A stretch of DNA of 64,000 bases, taken from contig CAMCGZ010000003.1 of the NCBI GenBank assembly GCA_945874535.1, positions 81,476-145,475 on the forward strand. The letters run 5' to 3'. Positions 25,653-34,190 of this stretch are shown here, one piece after another. Source of the DNA: Bdellovibrio sp. ZAP7. Lineage in GTDB: Bacteria > Bdellovibrionota > UBA1018 > CAIMNF01. Numbering within the stretch: the first letter of the stretch is position 1; every line of letters starts with the position of its first letter. The notes under the pieces are model-generated. The model saw nothing but the letters and a program-made list of their open reading frames with translations. It was not told where the DNA came from and ran no database searches. The position numbers and the translations under genes were made by a program.

Positions 25653-26518
25653 AGAACCCGGTCAAAAGGCAGCTGAAGAGCTTGCTGATGATGGCGCTCG
25701 GCGTGGTCTTCGCCACCATCGGCCTGAAAGGTTTTTTGCTTCCGAACGGGTTCCTGGACGGGGGCATCACCGGCATTTCTCTCCTCATCCACCGAACCAG
25801 TGGGATCGACCTCTCATTCCTGATTCTCGGATTGAACGTCCCCTTCATTTTGATGGGTGCGAAACAGATTTCCCGCGAGTTCGCGATCCGTACTGCACTT
25901 TCGATACTGGCACTAGCTTTGATGGTGCACTTCTTCAGATTCCCGCAAATCACCCAGGATAAACTCCTGATCTCGATCTTCGGAGGTTTTTTTCTAGGGA
26001 GCGGGATCGGACTGGCCATGCGGGGCGGTGGAGTGATCGACGGAACGGAAGTCCTGGCTCTGAACCTGAGCCGCCGGACCAGCCTCACGATCGGGGATGT
26101 GATCGCGCTATTCAACATCGTGTTGTTTTCGATTTCGGCCCTCGTAACGGACATCGAAACGGCTCTGTATTCCATTCTGACCTACGTTGCGGCCTCCAAG
26201 TCAGTCGATTTCTGGATCTCCGGTATTGAAGAGTACATCGGTGTGACCGTGATCTCGAAGAGGGCTGAAGAAATCCGAAAAGCCGTGATTCACGAACTGG
26301 CTCGCGCCGTGACGGTCTACAAAGGCCAAGGTGGATTCGGAAGCAGCGGCTTGCGTGAGAATGAGATCGAGATCCTGTTTTCGGTGGTGACCCGGCTTGA
26401 GGTGCACCAGCTCATCACCACGATCGAGCGCATCGATCCGACCGCCTTCATTGTCCAGCAGTCGGTCAATGAGACCCGGGGGGGCATGATCAAAAAACGC
26501 CCACTTCACTCGCACTGA
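25649..26518 (+). CDS. YitT-family membrane protein (DUF161 + DUF2179)
   Basis: 289 residues. Five or six membrane helices (about 10-170) include the conserved LPNGFLDGGITGISLL and MRGGGVIDGTEVLAL. A soluble C-terminal DUF2179 domain begins near ISKRAEEIRKAVI and contains GGFGSSGLRENEIEIL. The family is widespread but its transport substrate is not settled. The start overlaps the stop of the preceding exported protein. Full length and intact, it forms the left border of the broken region at 26.5-27.1 kb. Confidence 0.88.
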   Translation: MKNPVKRQLKSLLMMALGVVFATIGLKGFLLPNGFLDGGITGISLLIHRTSGIDLSFLILGLNVPFILMGAKQISREFAIRTALSILALALMVHFFRFPQITQDKLLISIFGGFFLGSGIGLAMRGGGVIDGTEVLALNLSRRTSLTIGDVIALFNIVLFSISALVTDIETALYSILTYVAASKSVDFWISGIEEYIGVTVISKRAEEIRKAVIHELARAVTVYKGQGGFGSSGLRENEIEILFSVVTRLEVHQLITTIERIDPTAFIVQQSVNETRGGMIKKRPLHSH

Positions 26519-26611
26519 TCGGCAAGCCAAAACCAAGAAAATCCAAACTTAATGACGAGCCATTACCCGGATCAGTCTCTGAATCACAGGATCCGGTTTG
26601 AGTCGTGAGAG

Positions 26612-27059
26612 TTGCAGAGCATAGAACTTCTGCTCGGTGCAGTCCAGATGCTCGTACACATGGGACAGGGGAAGGCGGCCGAGAAAGTCCACAATGCTTG
26701 GCTCAAGACCATCGAAGACGGGATCCACACCTACGACATCTATCAGGAGGGGATCAGCAAGAAAAAGGTCGGCACCAAGGAGTTCGCACTCGCCGTGTGC
26801 CAGCGTATGGGCGAAGAGCCCTCAAACTCGTAAAAGCGAGCTATGCCGCCGCTTCCCCGCTCATTCTCCCTGCCCCGAAACCTTCTGCACCGACCACTGG
26901 CGCTGCCGGATGACTGCGAAGGACGGCGACACGACCAACCCGGGGGTGATCTGGATGCTGCTACGTGAGTTGTCCCAAGCCAACGTCGATGTGATCAAGA
27001 CCGAGAACCTGTATCTCTTCAATGGCGAAAAGGGTTTCTCGCTTGGCCAAGGACAGTAA
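26612..27059 (+). pseudogene. C-terminal remnant of Thermus-type isocitrate dehydrogenase with two frame breaks
   Basis: Only the end of the enzyme is present. It starts at IELLLGAVQMLVHMGQG and runs through HNAWLKTIEDGIHTYDIY and KKKVGTKEFALAVCQRMG. A frame break near 26820-26824 (one missing C would restore EEPLKLVKASYAAA) and a second near 26897-26900 (one missing C restores APDHWRCRM) then lead to the C-terminal extension ending LFNGEKGFSLGQGQ, as in Thermus-like NAD(P) isocitrate dehydrogenases. About 300 N-terminal residues, including most of the active site, are absent, and the 93 bases after the YitT gene hold none of it. The remnant cannot encode a functional enzyme. Confidence 0.75.
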
Positions 27060-27544
27060 GCCCCATCCTTGGGCTGGAGAGACCGTTTACTTCGGAACCC
27101 GCCACGGAAAGTCCCGCACGGTACAAGGTCCGGCAGGTATTTGAGGAGTTCCTTTGTAAAGAGCGAGATCGTCCCTATGAGATCTTCGTCGATCACCTCT
27201 CGACAGAGGTTCACCATTTTGAATACCGGGTGAACCCCGGCGACGATTGGGAAGCGTTGCTCAAGAAAACCCGATTCCCGAGCCATGCCTTGTGCATCCA
27301 AAGGGAAGGAGACCCCGTCCCTTTTCAGACCGCGATCCGGTCCCGTCACCGGCTCGAAGAAGCTCTCAGGCGGATCTCGCGCTTACCCGGCCCCCCCCCG
27401 AACGCTTTTACTCAGTGCCGACCGCTTGGCAAAAAACTGATCGATCGGATTTCCTCCCTCTGCCCCTCCTGCTATCAGCCCGGACTCTGGCCTGAAAAAC
27501 CGGGAGAAGGAGCTCTCTGTCCCGCCTGCAACCCGAAACACTAA
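27022..27544 (+). CDS. Zinc-ribbon protein of unknown function, apparently frame-broken
   Basis: A frame from ATG 27022 (MAKRVSRLAKDSKPHPWAGE) stops near 27142. The frame one base on is open from there to 27544, running FEEFLCKERDRPYEIFVDHL, DWEALLKKTRFPSHALC and a C-terminal CPSC/CPAC zinc ribbon. Deleting one G near 27119-27122 would join the two parts as SRTYKVRQVFEEF. A GTG at 27230 could start a shorter version of about 104 residues. The N-terminus overlaps the isocitrate dehydrogenase remnant. Function unknown; the C-terminal half is the firmer part. Confidence 0.45.
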
Positions 27545-27552
27545 GCGGGTCA

Positions 27553-30500
27553 CTACTCCAGGAACAACTGCTCGAGATCCTGTTTGGACAACTTTTTCAT
27601 GAAGTCGGTGTCTTCTGCGATGACCGCATCGGCCAAATCCTTTTTCTTGCGCTGAAGTTCGAGAATCTTTTCTTCGACAGTTCCGCGAGCCACCATTCTG
27701 TAAGTGAACACCCGGTTGGTCTGCCCCATCCGGTGTGCACGAGCAATGGCTTGGGCTTCCACTGCCGGATTCCACCATGGATCCAGAATGAATACATAAT
27801 CGGCAGCAGTGAGGTTCAAGCCGGTACCGCCGGCTTTGAGACTGATCAAGAACACCGACTTGGCAGGATCATTCTGGAAGCGCTCGACCGGGGTCTTCCG
27901 GTCAGTAGTCTGGCCATCCAGATACTCGTACTGGATGCCCTCTGCTTCGAGATTCGAACGGACGATCGAAAGGAGACTCGTGAACTGCGAGAACACCAGC
28001 GCCTTATGTCCCTCGGAAATCAATTCTTTCAGGCGTGTCAGGAGTAACTCGAGCTTGGAGCTCTGCTCACTCAGTTTAGCCTCGTCAATGAGCCCGGCAT
28101 GGCAAGCCGCCTGCCGGAGCCTGAGCAGGGCCTCGAGAACGTGAATTTTAGACTTCCCAAGACCGTTTTCCTTCACTGATTCTTCAATCGACTGACGGTA
28201 GCGCTCGCGAACGGCGGCATAGTAATCGCCTTCTTCCTGATTCAGTTCACAGAACAGGACCTGCTCGGTCATTTCAGGGAGTTCGGTCAAGACGGCCTCT
28301 TTGGTCCGGCGGAGCATGAAGGGCTTCAGCAATCTGGCCAATGTTCCCTGGAGATCTTTTGAAAGATCTTCGGGATTCGGGAGCTCGAGCAAATCAGGAT
28401 TCGAAAACTCCAAAATGGAGAGCAAATCACGGATGGAGTTCTCAATCGGCGTACCGGTCAGAGCAATCCGGTAAGAGGCCTTGAGCTGTTTGCAGGCGAT
28501 GGCCGCCTGGGAGCGGGGGTTCTTGATGAACTGCGCCTCATCGATCACCGCGACGTCGAACTGCATTTCACGAAGTTTTTCGATATCGGTTCGCAAGGTT
28601 CCATAAGTGGTGACCACCAGGTCCGCAGAAGCGATTTCCTTCTCGACCTTTTGTCGTCCCCCACCCGCATACTGAACCACCTTCAAGGTCGGAGCGAACT
28701 TCTGGGCCTCATCGATCCAGTTGAACACAAGACTCTTCGGCGCGACAACCAGGCTTGGGAGCTCGGTATCTTTTTTACGCGACAGCAGGAAGGCCAGAAC
28801 TTGAATGGTTTTACCCAGACCCATGTCGTCGGCCAGAATGCCGCCCGAGCGGAAGTCCTGAAGGAAACGAAGCCAAGTGAGACCGTCCTTCTGGTACGAG
28901 CGGAGCTTGCCTTTGAAGCCGGTCGGGGCCTTGGCCGCCTTCACCCGGTCGTAATTGAGGATGCGTTCGCGATAAGTGGTAAAGCCTGTATCACCCCGGA
29001 CTTCCTCGTCATCTCCCAAAGCCGCATTCAAGAGCAACCCCTGTGAGGCGCTGAACCGGAGAGTCCCGTCCTCGGCCTTTTTGCCGATGCCTTGCAGGGT
29101 CTGAAAACGATTGATCCACTCTTCAGGAAGAATGCCAACGCTTCCATCCTTGAGCTTCACGACCGAGCTCTTGGCCTCGAGTGCAGCAATGATATCGGCC
29201 TGGCGGATCTTATCGCCGCCGAAGGTCGCCTCCATGCTCACCTGGAACCAATCGGTGGAAGAACTCACTTTTATGGCAAAATCATCCGCCACAACAACCC
29301 GCTTGCCTTCGATGTAGACCACCCACCCGCTCTCGCCGAGTTCGGTCGCGGCCCGCTGGAGTCCGCTCATGGGGATGGTCCCGGTCGGATCCATCAGGAT
29401 CTCGAGGGCCTGGGTGAGGGTGGATTCTTCGAATTCGCGATCCCGTGAATAAACCTGGAAGTGTTCAAGATCGAGAATCTGATCGACCTCATCGGCCAAG
29501 GTGATCTCGTGGCCCGCATAATCGAAGCTGACCGTCAGGGTCATGCGTCCGGTGGAGGGATCATTTCCGAGCGGACGGAATACGCCCTTGGGTCGGGGCT
29601 GAATCGTGGTCCGCTTCCAACCCATCCCGTCTGGCCAAGTGATCTTGGGCGAGTTCGGGTCAGTGAGAATTTTTTTGAGCAGCAGATCTCCCTGGTCCTG
29701 GGGGACGACAAAATCCCCGCCACGCAGGTGAATCAGCCAGGATGCGTGCTTGGGTTCGGCCAAGCGGCTCACCCGGTCTCCGAACAACAGGTGACCGGAA
29801 CGCAAGACCGACACTGGCTCGTTGATGGTCTTCACTTCGTCATCACGGCGAAGAACCCCCTCCAGCCGGTATGCAGAACCGAGCGCATCGATCCTGAGTT
29901 CGAGATCCCAGGCCTTTCCCCGGTCCATGCGAAGCGGACGTTCGGCATTGTCCGGAGAACCGTTTGGGGAACGCGAGATGAAAAGTTTTCCGACCGAGGT
30001 CAGGGTGCTGAGGACCTGATTCTCCAGAATCAAATCGAGAGTGAAACGGGTGCAAGGACTTCCGAAAGAGCTGACAGTCTTCGGGTTTCCGGTGCGGGCC
30101 AACAAGGCCACCAGCTCTTGGTCGGATGAATCAGCGAAAAAGTGTTGAAAGTCGCGCTCTGGGGCGCGGGCCGGACGGAGTGGACCCGCCTCGCCGTGTA
30201 TGCCCTTCCTACGGTTCCAGAAATCGAGGACGAGCTTGCCGGAATTATTGGTCTCGGCTGCATGGATCACAAAGGCCGCAAAGAAGTTACCGCCCAGCCT
30301 CCGCGAAGCCTGAACGAACTTCCCTTGCATGAGGTCCAAGCGTTCCATCCACTTCTCAGTGGGAACAGCGGTACGGGGCTGGATCACGCCCCCGGCCTGT
30401 TGGCCTTCTTGGGGCTTTGAGCGCAAGGGAGCCTTACCGCCTTCGAGCAGAATTTTGATCGGCCCCGAACCTCCGACTTTATCCGAAAGTCCCGAACGCT

Positions 30501-31089
30501 CAAGCTGGATCACCGCAGCCCAAAGATGCTTGCAGAGAGCTCCCCCCGCGTAAAAGGGACAAGTGCAACGGGCTTCGAGAGATCCTGAAGTCGTGGCCTG
30601 GGTGAAATCCACCCATACGTGGTATTTCTCGCCCTTCCCTTGGACAGTAAGAGAAAACGCGTTCCCCATCTGGCTGACATCTGAAACATATCCCGAACGG
30701 AAGTAGTCACGACCGCGGATCAGGACACCGCGAGGAAAGTTCCGGATACAACGCTGCTCGAGACCCGATTTATTGTGTGAAGGACGCGAATGATTCTTAC
30801 CTCCGCCAGCCTGGGCCGGTGCCTGAATCGGGGACTGCGCCTGACTCGGACCTAGAGCCTGTTCAGGGACTTCGCCCTCCTCCATGGAGTCGAGTGCAGT
30901 CTCTCCGTCTGTTTCGGAGATCTGCTCGGATGCCAGCTCACCTTCGACCGGAGCGCCTTCTAGAAGCGTCTGATCCTCGGTTGCATCCTGCCCCGGAATC
31001 AGGGCTCGTGGTTGCTTCGGACCCCCTCTTCTGCCGCGACGATGCCGGTTGCGACGAGGGTGACCCGATGGAGATTGAGGGTTCGTCAT
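27553..31089 (-). CDS. SWI2/SNF2 helicase with N-terminal SWIM zinc finger
   Basis: About 1178 residues from an ATG at 31089 (a TTG at 31101 is also in frame). A very basic start (RRNRHRRGRRGG) and an acidic low-complexity region precede a SWIM finger (CTCPFYAGGALCKH, near 180-195). A mixed middle region follows, then the SNF2 motor: Walker A DDMGLGKTIQVLAF, DEAQ box VIDEAQFIKNPRSQ, RIALTGTPIENS, and helicase C motifs FLISLKAGGTGLNLTAADY and QAIARAHRMGQTNRV. Such bacterial Rad54-like motors translocate on double-stranded DNA. It converges on the broken region with 8 bases between stops. Confidence 0.93.
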   Translation of the reverse strand: MTNPQSPSGHPRRNRHRRGRRGGPKQPRALIPGQDATEDQTLLEGAPVEGELASEQISETDGETALDSMEEGEVPEQALGPSQAQSPIQAPAQAGGGKNHSRPSHNKSGLEQRCIRNFPRGVLIRGRDYFRSGYVSDVSQMGNAFSLTVQGKGEKYHVWVDFTQATTSGSLEARCTCPFYAGGALCKHLWAAVIQLERSGLSDKVGGSGPIKILLEGGKAPLRSKPQEGQQAGGVIQPRTAVPTEKWMERLDLMQGKFVQASRRLGGNFFAAFVIHAAETNNSGKLVLDFWNRRKGIHGEAGPLRPARAPERDFQHFFADSSDQELVALLARTGNPKTVSSFGSPCTRFTLDLILENQVLSTLTSVGKLFISRSPNGSPDNAERPLRMDRGKAWDLELRIDALGSAYRLEGVLRRDDEVKTINEPVSVLRSGHLLFGDRVSRLAEPKHASWLIHLRGGDFVVPQDQGDLLLKKILTDPNSPKITWPDGMGWKRTTIQPRPKGVFRPLGNDPSTGRMTLTVSFDYAGHEITLADEVDQILDLEHFQVYSRDREFEESTLTQALEILMDPTGTIPMSGLQRAATELGESGWVVYIEGKRVVVADDFAIKVSSSTDWFQVSMEATFGGDKIRQADIIAALEAKSSVVKLKDGSVGILPEEWINRFQTLQGIGKKAEDGTLRFSASQGLLLNAALGDDEEVRGDTGFTTYRERILNYDRVKAAKAPTGFKGKLRSYQKDGLTWLRFLQDFRSGGILADDMGLGKTIQVLAFLLSRKKDTELPSLVVAPKSLVFNWIDEAQKFAPTLKVVQYAGGGRQKVEKEIASADLVVTTYGTLRTDIEKLREMQFDVAVIDEAQFIKNPRSQAAIACKQLKASYRIALTGTPIENSIRDLLSILEFSNPDLLELPNPEDLSKDLQGTLARLLKPFMLRRTKEAVLTELPEMTEQVLFCELNQEEGDYYAAVRERYRQSIEESVKENGLGKSKIHVLEALLRLRQAACHAGLIDEAKLSEQSSKLELLLTRLKELISEGHKALVFSQFTSLLSIVRSNLEAEGIQYEYLDGQTTDRKTPVERFQNDPAKSVFLISLKAGGTGLNLTAADYVFILDPWWNPAVEAQAIARAHRMGQTNRVFTYRMVARGTVEEKILELQRKKKDLADAVIAEDTDFMKKLSKQDLEQLFLE

Positions 31090-31156
31090 CTGAAAGCTCA
31101 ATTCTTGTCAGTTCGGGAGTCTTTCGTCCAGCATTGTTTTTGTTGACGCAGCGCTC

Positions 31157-31924
31157 ATGACTCGTTCACACTCACCCCATATGAGAACAACCGCACCCTC
31201 CCTTCGACTTTTGGCAAATCCCGCACGAGCCAGGACCAACGCGGGATTCTTTAAAACCGGGCCTGGTCAGTACGGTGAGGGAGACCGTTTTCTCGGCATC
31301 CCGATGCCCGTCCTCCGCGAATACATTAAAAGTCACCGTGAGCTCCTGACTCCTGAACGGCAAAAATCGCTTCTGAAGAGCCCCTACCATGAGGAGCGCA
31401 TGGCCGCCCTTTTGGTCTGGGTCGCTGAAAGCGAAGAGAGCACAGAGGCCGGACAAGACCGGATCGCGCGTCTCTTTCTCAAAAACAAAAGATCGGCCAA
31501 CAATTGGGACCTAATTGACGTTTCCGTACCCGATCTGCTGGGCCCCCCTCTTTATCGCCGGACCCCCTTCATGGTGACTGCATTTCGAAAGCTTCTCGGG
31601 TCGAAGAACCTTTGGGACCGAAGGATCGCCATCCTGAGCACCTTCCACTCGATCAGGAATCACGATTTTGAATACATACTCTTCGCCTGCGAAACGGTAC
31701 TGGGAGATCGGGAGGACCTGATTCACAAAGCCTCGGGATGGTTGCTGAGAGAAGCCGGCAAACGCAGGCCGGCCGTGCTCCGCAAATTTCTCAGTAAGAA
31801 CTCGGGCCGAATGCCAAGGACCATGCTTCGCTATGCGATCGAGCGCCTGCCCGAGGCGGAACGGAAGCGTTGGCTTAGGGCACCTGCCAGCTTGCATTTC
31901 ACCCCAGATTTGATACGAAAATGA
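31157..31924 (+). CDS. DNA alkylation repair protein (AlkD-like HEAT-repeat family)
   Basis: 255 residues. GIPMPVLREYIKSHREL, KSPYHEERMAALLVW, ANNWDLIDVSVPDLLG and LFACETVLGDREDLIHKA follow the helical repeat pattern of AlkD-type base-excision glycosylases, which remove alkylated purines. NWDLIDVSVP carries the Asp region at the DNA-binding surface. The protein starts with a basic stretch; ATGs a few codons downstream are possible starts. It is followed after one base by a secreted protein gene. Confidence 0.87.
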   Translation: MTRSHSPHMRTTAPSLRLLANPARARTNAGFFKTGPGQYGEGDRFLGIPMPVLREYIKSHRELLTPERQKSLLKSPYHEERMAALLVWVAESEESTEAGQDRIARLFLKNKRSANNWDLIDVSVPDLLGPPLYRRTPFMVTAFRKLLGSKNLWDRRIAILSTFHSIRNHDFEYILFACETVLGDREDLIHKASGWLLREAGKRRPAVLRKFLSKNSGRMPRTMLRYAIERLPEAERKRWLRAPASLHFTPDLIRK

Positions 31925-31925
31925 C

Positions 31926-32381
31926 ATGAATTACTTTTTGTCAATTTTGATCGCTTCAGGACTGTCCATGACCTCCGCTTTTGCCGCACCTTCTGAAAAA
32001 TGGGTGTCTGAAAAAGCATCCCTCAGCTTCGAAACGTTCATCCGGGTGAAGACCCCCGCCCAGGTGGTTGAGGCAGAAGATGCCCGCATTGTTGGAGAGT
32101 CCATCACCTATTTGCAGTCCTTGCTCTATTCGGCCAACAAAAGCTCGGAATTCCAGGGTGTTTTCAATTCCGAGGCTGAAGTAAAAGCGGCGATCCTGAA
32201 AGAGCTGTGCCCTTCCGAGCATGAAGTGGCTCTGGTCCCGATTCGTCACGAAGGCGCCAAGGGCGAACGTGGCTTCACAGGAAAGATCAAGCCCTTCACC
32301 GTATCTCTGGCCGGAAAAACCATCAAAGCGGATTCAGTGAAGCCGTTTTCAGTGTTTCTGGTTTGCGGAAAAAAGATCTAA
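31926..32381 (+). CDS. Secreted protein of unknown function
   Basis: 151 residues with a clear Sec signal peptide (cleavage after SAFA near residue 20). The mature part is small, with two Cys (ELCPSEH, FLVCGKK) that could form a disulfide and a basic surface (RHEGAKGERGFTGKIK). It starts one base after the AlkD-like stop, so it may be cotranscribed. No family recognised. Confidence 0.7.
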   Translation: MNYFLSILIASGLSMTSAFAAPSEKWVSEKASLSFETFIRVKTPAQVVEAEDARIVGESITYLQSLLYSANKSSEFQGVFNSEAEVKAAILKELCPSEHEVALVPIRHEGAKGERGFTGKIKPFTVSLAGKTIKADSVKPFSVFLVCGKKI

Positions 32382-32393
32382 ATCAAACTGAGA

Positions 32394-32963
32394 TCAGGGA
32401 CTGACTGTCTCCACCGGAATCAGAACCTCGTTTCGCCTGAGAAACCAAAGCGCCCAAGGCGAGTTGTATCGTGCAAAGACCGGCGCACCGATCGCATGGA
32501 GTCCGTTTTTTTCGATCCATTTTTTTAACAGGAGTTCGTGCTGGAGATAGCGATCCCTGGACCAACCTCCGCTGTAGCGGATGGCCGCCATTTTGCGTGG
32601 CTCCAGCTGGCGCAGTTTGACAGATGGCTCGCCCGGACTGGGCAGTTTTTCGAATGCCCACTCTGCTGGCATGGTGAAATGTACTCGGTAGCCATCTCCT
32701 TCCATTTCCATCCCCACCGGAGCCGTCATCGCAATCTTCGATTGATCCGAGTTCTTACCGAAAATGTAGCCCGCCAAGCGACGAAAGGCACTACTGCCCG
32801 CCTCCTCGAAACCGGCTTGAACGCGGGTCTCTGCCACAACGGTTCTGTCGTACTGACGCAGACTGTAGGCGCCGTCTTCTTTGAGAATATTGAACTTCGG
32901 CTCTTCAATTGCCATGCTGACTCCCGGAATGAAAAAAAACAGTGCCAAGCAAAAAAACTTCAT
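32394..32963 (-). CDS. SOUL/HBP-family heme-binding protein
   Basis: 189 residues with a signal peptide (FFCLALFFFIPGVSMA). The SOUL fold is evident from NILKEDGAYSLRQYDRTVVA, FGKNSDQSKIAMTAPVGME and FTMPAEWAFEKLP. The family binds heme or related tetrapyrroles; some members sequester free heme. It is exported, probably periplasmic. Its ATG overlaps the stop of the upstream zinc-ribbon gene (ATGA), coupling the two. Confidence 0.9.
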   Translation of the reverse strand: MKFFCLALFFFIPGVSMAIEEPKFNILKEDGAYSLRQYDRTVVAETRVQAGFEEAGSSAFRRLAGYIFGKNSDQSKIAMTAPVGMEMEGDGYRVHFTMPAEWAFEKLPSPGEPSVKLRQLEPRKMAAIRYSGGWSRDRYLQHELLLKKWIEKNGLHAIGAPVFARYNSPWALWFLRRNEVLIPVETVSP

Positions 32964-33160
32964 GCTGAATCCTGCACCAACCAGGCCTTGAACGCCTCGA
33001 GTCGAATCAGCTTCTGCAAGCCGACCGCATCCACCTCCACGACCAAGGCCTGCATAGGAATGTCTGCTTTGCAGGCCCCACAAACCGGTGCTTTCGCACC
33101 TTGGCCGAGCGAGATTCGATTCAGGCGATGACAGGATGGACAAGGCGCGTAAGTCTCCAT
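32960..33160 (-). CDS. Stand-alone thioredoxin-2-type zinc ribbon
   Basis: 66 residues: METYAPCPSCHRLNRI, then APVCGACKADIPM, the two-knuckle zinc ribbon that starts TrxC-type thioredoxins. The usual thioredoxin fold with WCGPC does not follow. The frame ends instead with a short helix (LQKLIRLEAFKAWLVQDSA), and no WCGPC is seen in the next bases. It may be a decayed trxC or a genuine small zinc-ribbon protein. It is translationally coupled to the SOUL gene. Confidence 0.6.
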   Translation of the reverse strand: METYAPCPSCHRLNRISLGQGAKAPVCGACKADIPMQALVVEVDAVGLQKLIRLEAFKAWLVQDSA

Positions 33161-33189
33161 AGATCCTCACTCCATGAAATGGGCTCAAT

Positions 33190-33957
33190 TCAGCGGATGT
33201 CAAGCTCCCAGCTACGGAGATCGAAGCGATCCCGATCGCCCAGTTCGAATCTCCGGACCCGGTCGCCTCTCAGTTCATAAAACACCACATGGGGAACCCC
33301 CAGAACTTCGGCGCGGGCAGAGTCCTCGATGGCCACAGCCCCATCTTCATCGACTCCGATTCCGAAGGGAATGTGAGCGCTCTCCATTGCTGCCAATAAA
33401 CGCGACTCGCGATTCCGCCTCAAGAAGTGCATGTCAATCACAGCACCCGGGAACAGTCCCAAACCCGGAGCGATTCGAGAATCGCTTCTTCCGGTGATCA
33501 TGCTACCGGCCATCAACGCGGTTCCCGCACTGGTACCCCCAAACGGGATCCCGGCATCGAACCGGCTCTTCAGAGCCGACTTCAGCGCTAAAGCATCAAT
33601 GGCTGCCATCGCCCGATTCTGATCGCCACCGGTAAAAAAGACGCCGGTTGCCGAATCGAGTTGGCGAAGAAATTCCTGATTCCCCGACTCACTCACAGGC
33701 GGGGACTCAGAAACGAGAATGCTCGAGACCCCGAGCTGTGCGAATTCAGCCGAAAGGCTTCGAACGTATTCGCCAGGGATGGTGGACGGCCACCCGATGA
33801 TGAGAATGCGGGAAGCAGCTCCTCCGGACCAATCGACAAAACGGCGAAGGGCTGTCTCGGGCCGGGCCCCTCCTCCCACCAGAAGCAGACGGGTCGAAGC
33901 GACAGCATTCACAGAAAGGATCAACAACAGGGGGGCCAACCAGCGGCAGGGATTCAT
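33190..33957 (-). CDS. Exported cyanophycinase-like peptidase (S51 family)
   Basis: 255 residues with a signal peptide (CRWLAPLLLILSVNAVAS). The S51 fold shows in RLLLVGGGARPET, GVFFTGGDQNRAM and the nucleophile elbow GGTSAGTALMAG (Ser near 147). Cyanophycinases cleave multi-L-arginyl-poly-L-aspartate to dipeptides. No cyanophycin synthetase lies in the window, so the enzyme may feed on external polymer or have another substrate. The short gap to the small zinc-ribbon gene downstream leaves cotranscription possible. Confidence 0.85.
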   Translation of the reverse strand: MNPCRWLAPLLLILSVNAVASTRLLLVGGGARPETALRRFVDWSGGAASRILIIGWPSTIPGEYVRSLSAEFAQLGVSSILVSESPPVSESGNQEFLRQLDSATGVFFTGGDQNRAMAAIDALALKSALKSRFDAGIPFGGTSAGTALMAGSMITGRSDSRIAPGLGLFPGAVIDMHFLRRNRESRLLAAMESAHIPFGIGVDEDGAVAIEDSARAEVLGVPHVVFYELRGDRVRRFELGDRDRFDLRSWELDIR

Positions 33958-34005
33958 CGCTCCTGTGTTTCGCTGTTTTGATAGAATGTGTCAACGACTA
34001 CGAGT

Positions 34006-34023
34006 AACGCATCGCAATGCGTT
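34006..34023. repeat. 18-bp palindrome upstream of the cyanophycinase-like gene
   Basis: AACGCAT, four bases, ATGCGTT is a perfect inverted repeat about 50 bases before the start of the cyanophycinase-like gene on the opposite strand and about 45 bases before tRNA-Arg. It may be an operator or a weak hairpin; no T-tract follows. Confidence 0.35.
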
Positions 34024-34030
34024 CTGCCTA

Positions 34031-34059
34031 TTGTCCTAGCCAAACAAGGGTGGTAGCGT
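34031..34059 (+). promoter_or_regulatory. Candidate promoter of tRNA-Arg
   Basis: TTGTCC (34031-34036) and TAGCGT (34054-34059) with a 17-base spacer sit ten bases before the tRNA. The elements are similar to the pair before the amino-alcohol permease. Confidence 0.35.
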
Positions 34060-34068
34060 CAGCAACAA

Positions 34069-34146
34069 GTCTCCTTAGCTCAGCCTGGATAGAGCGTTAG
34101 CCTCCGGAGCTAAAGGTCAGAGGTTCGAATCCTCTAGGAGACGCCA
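34069..34146 (+). tRNA. tRNA-Arg (anticodon CCG)
   Basis: A 78-base cloverleaf with encoded CCA. Acceptor GTCTCCT pairs with AGGAGAC, the anticodon stem TTAGC with GCTAA, and the T arm AGAGG with CCTCT around TTCGAAT. The anticodon CCG at 34104-34106 reads the CGG codon. It faces the HAD gene on the opposite strand. Confidence 0.96.
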
Positions 34147-34190
34147 TTTTAAGCACCGATACCGGAGCCGGAGCCGGTCCCTCGTGCTCC

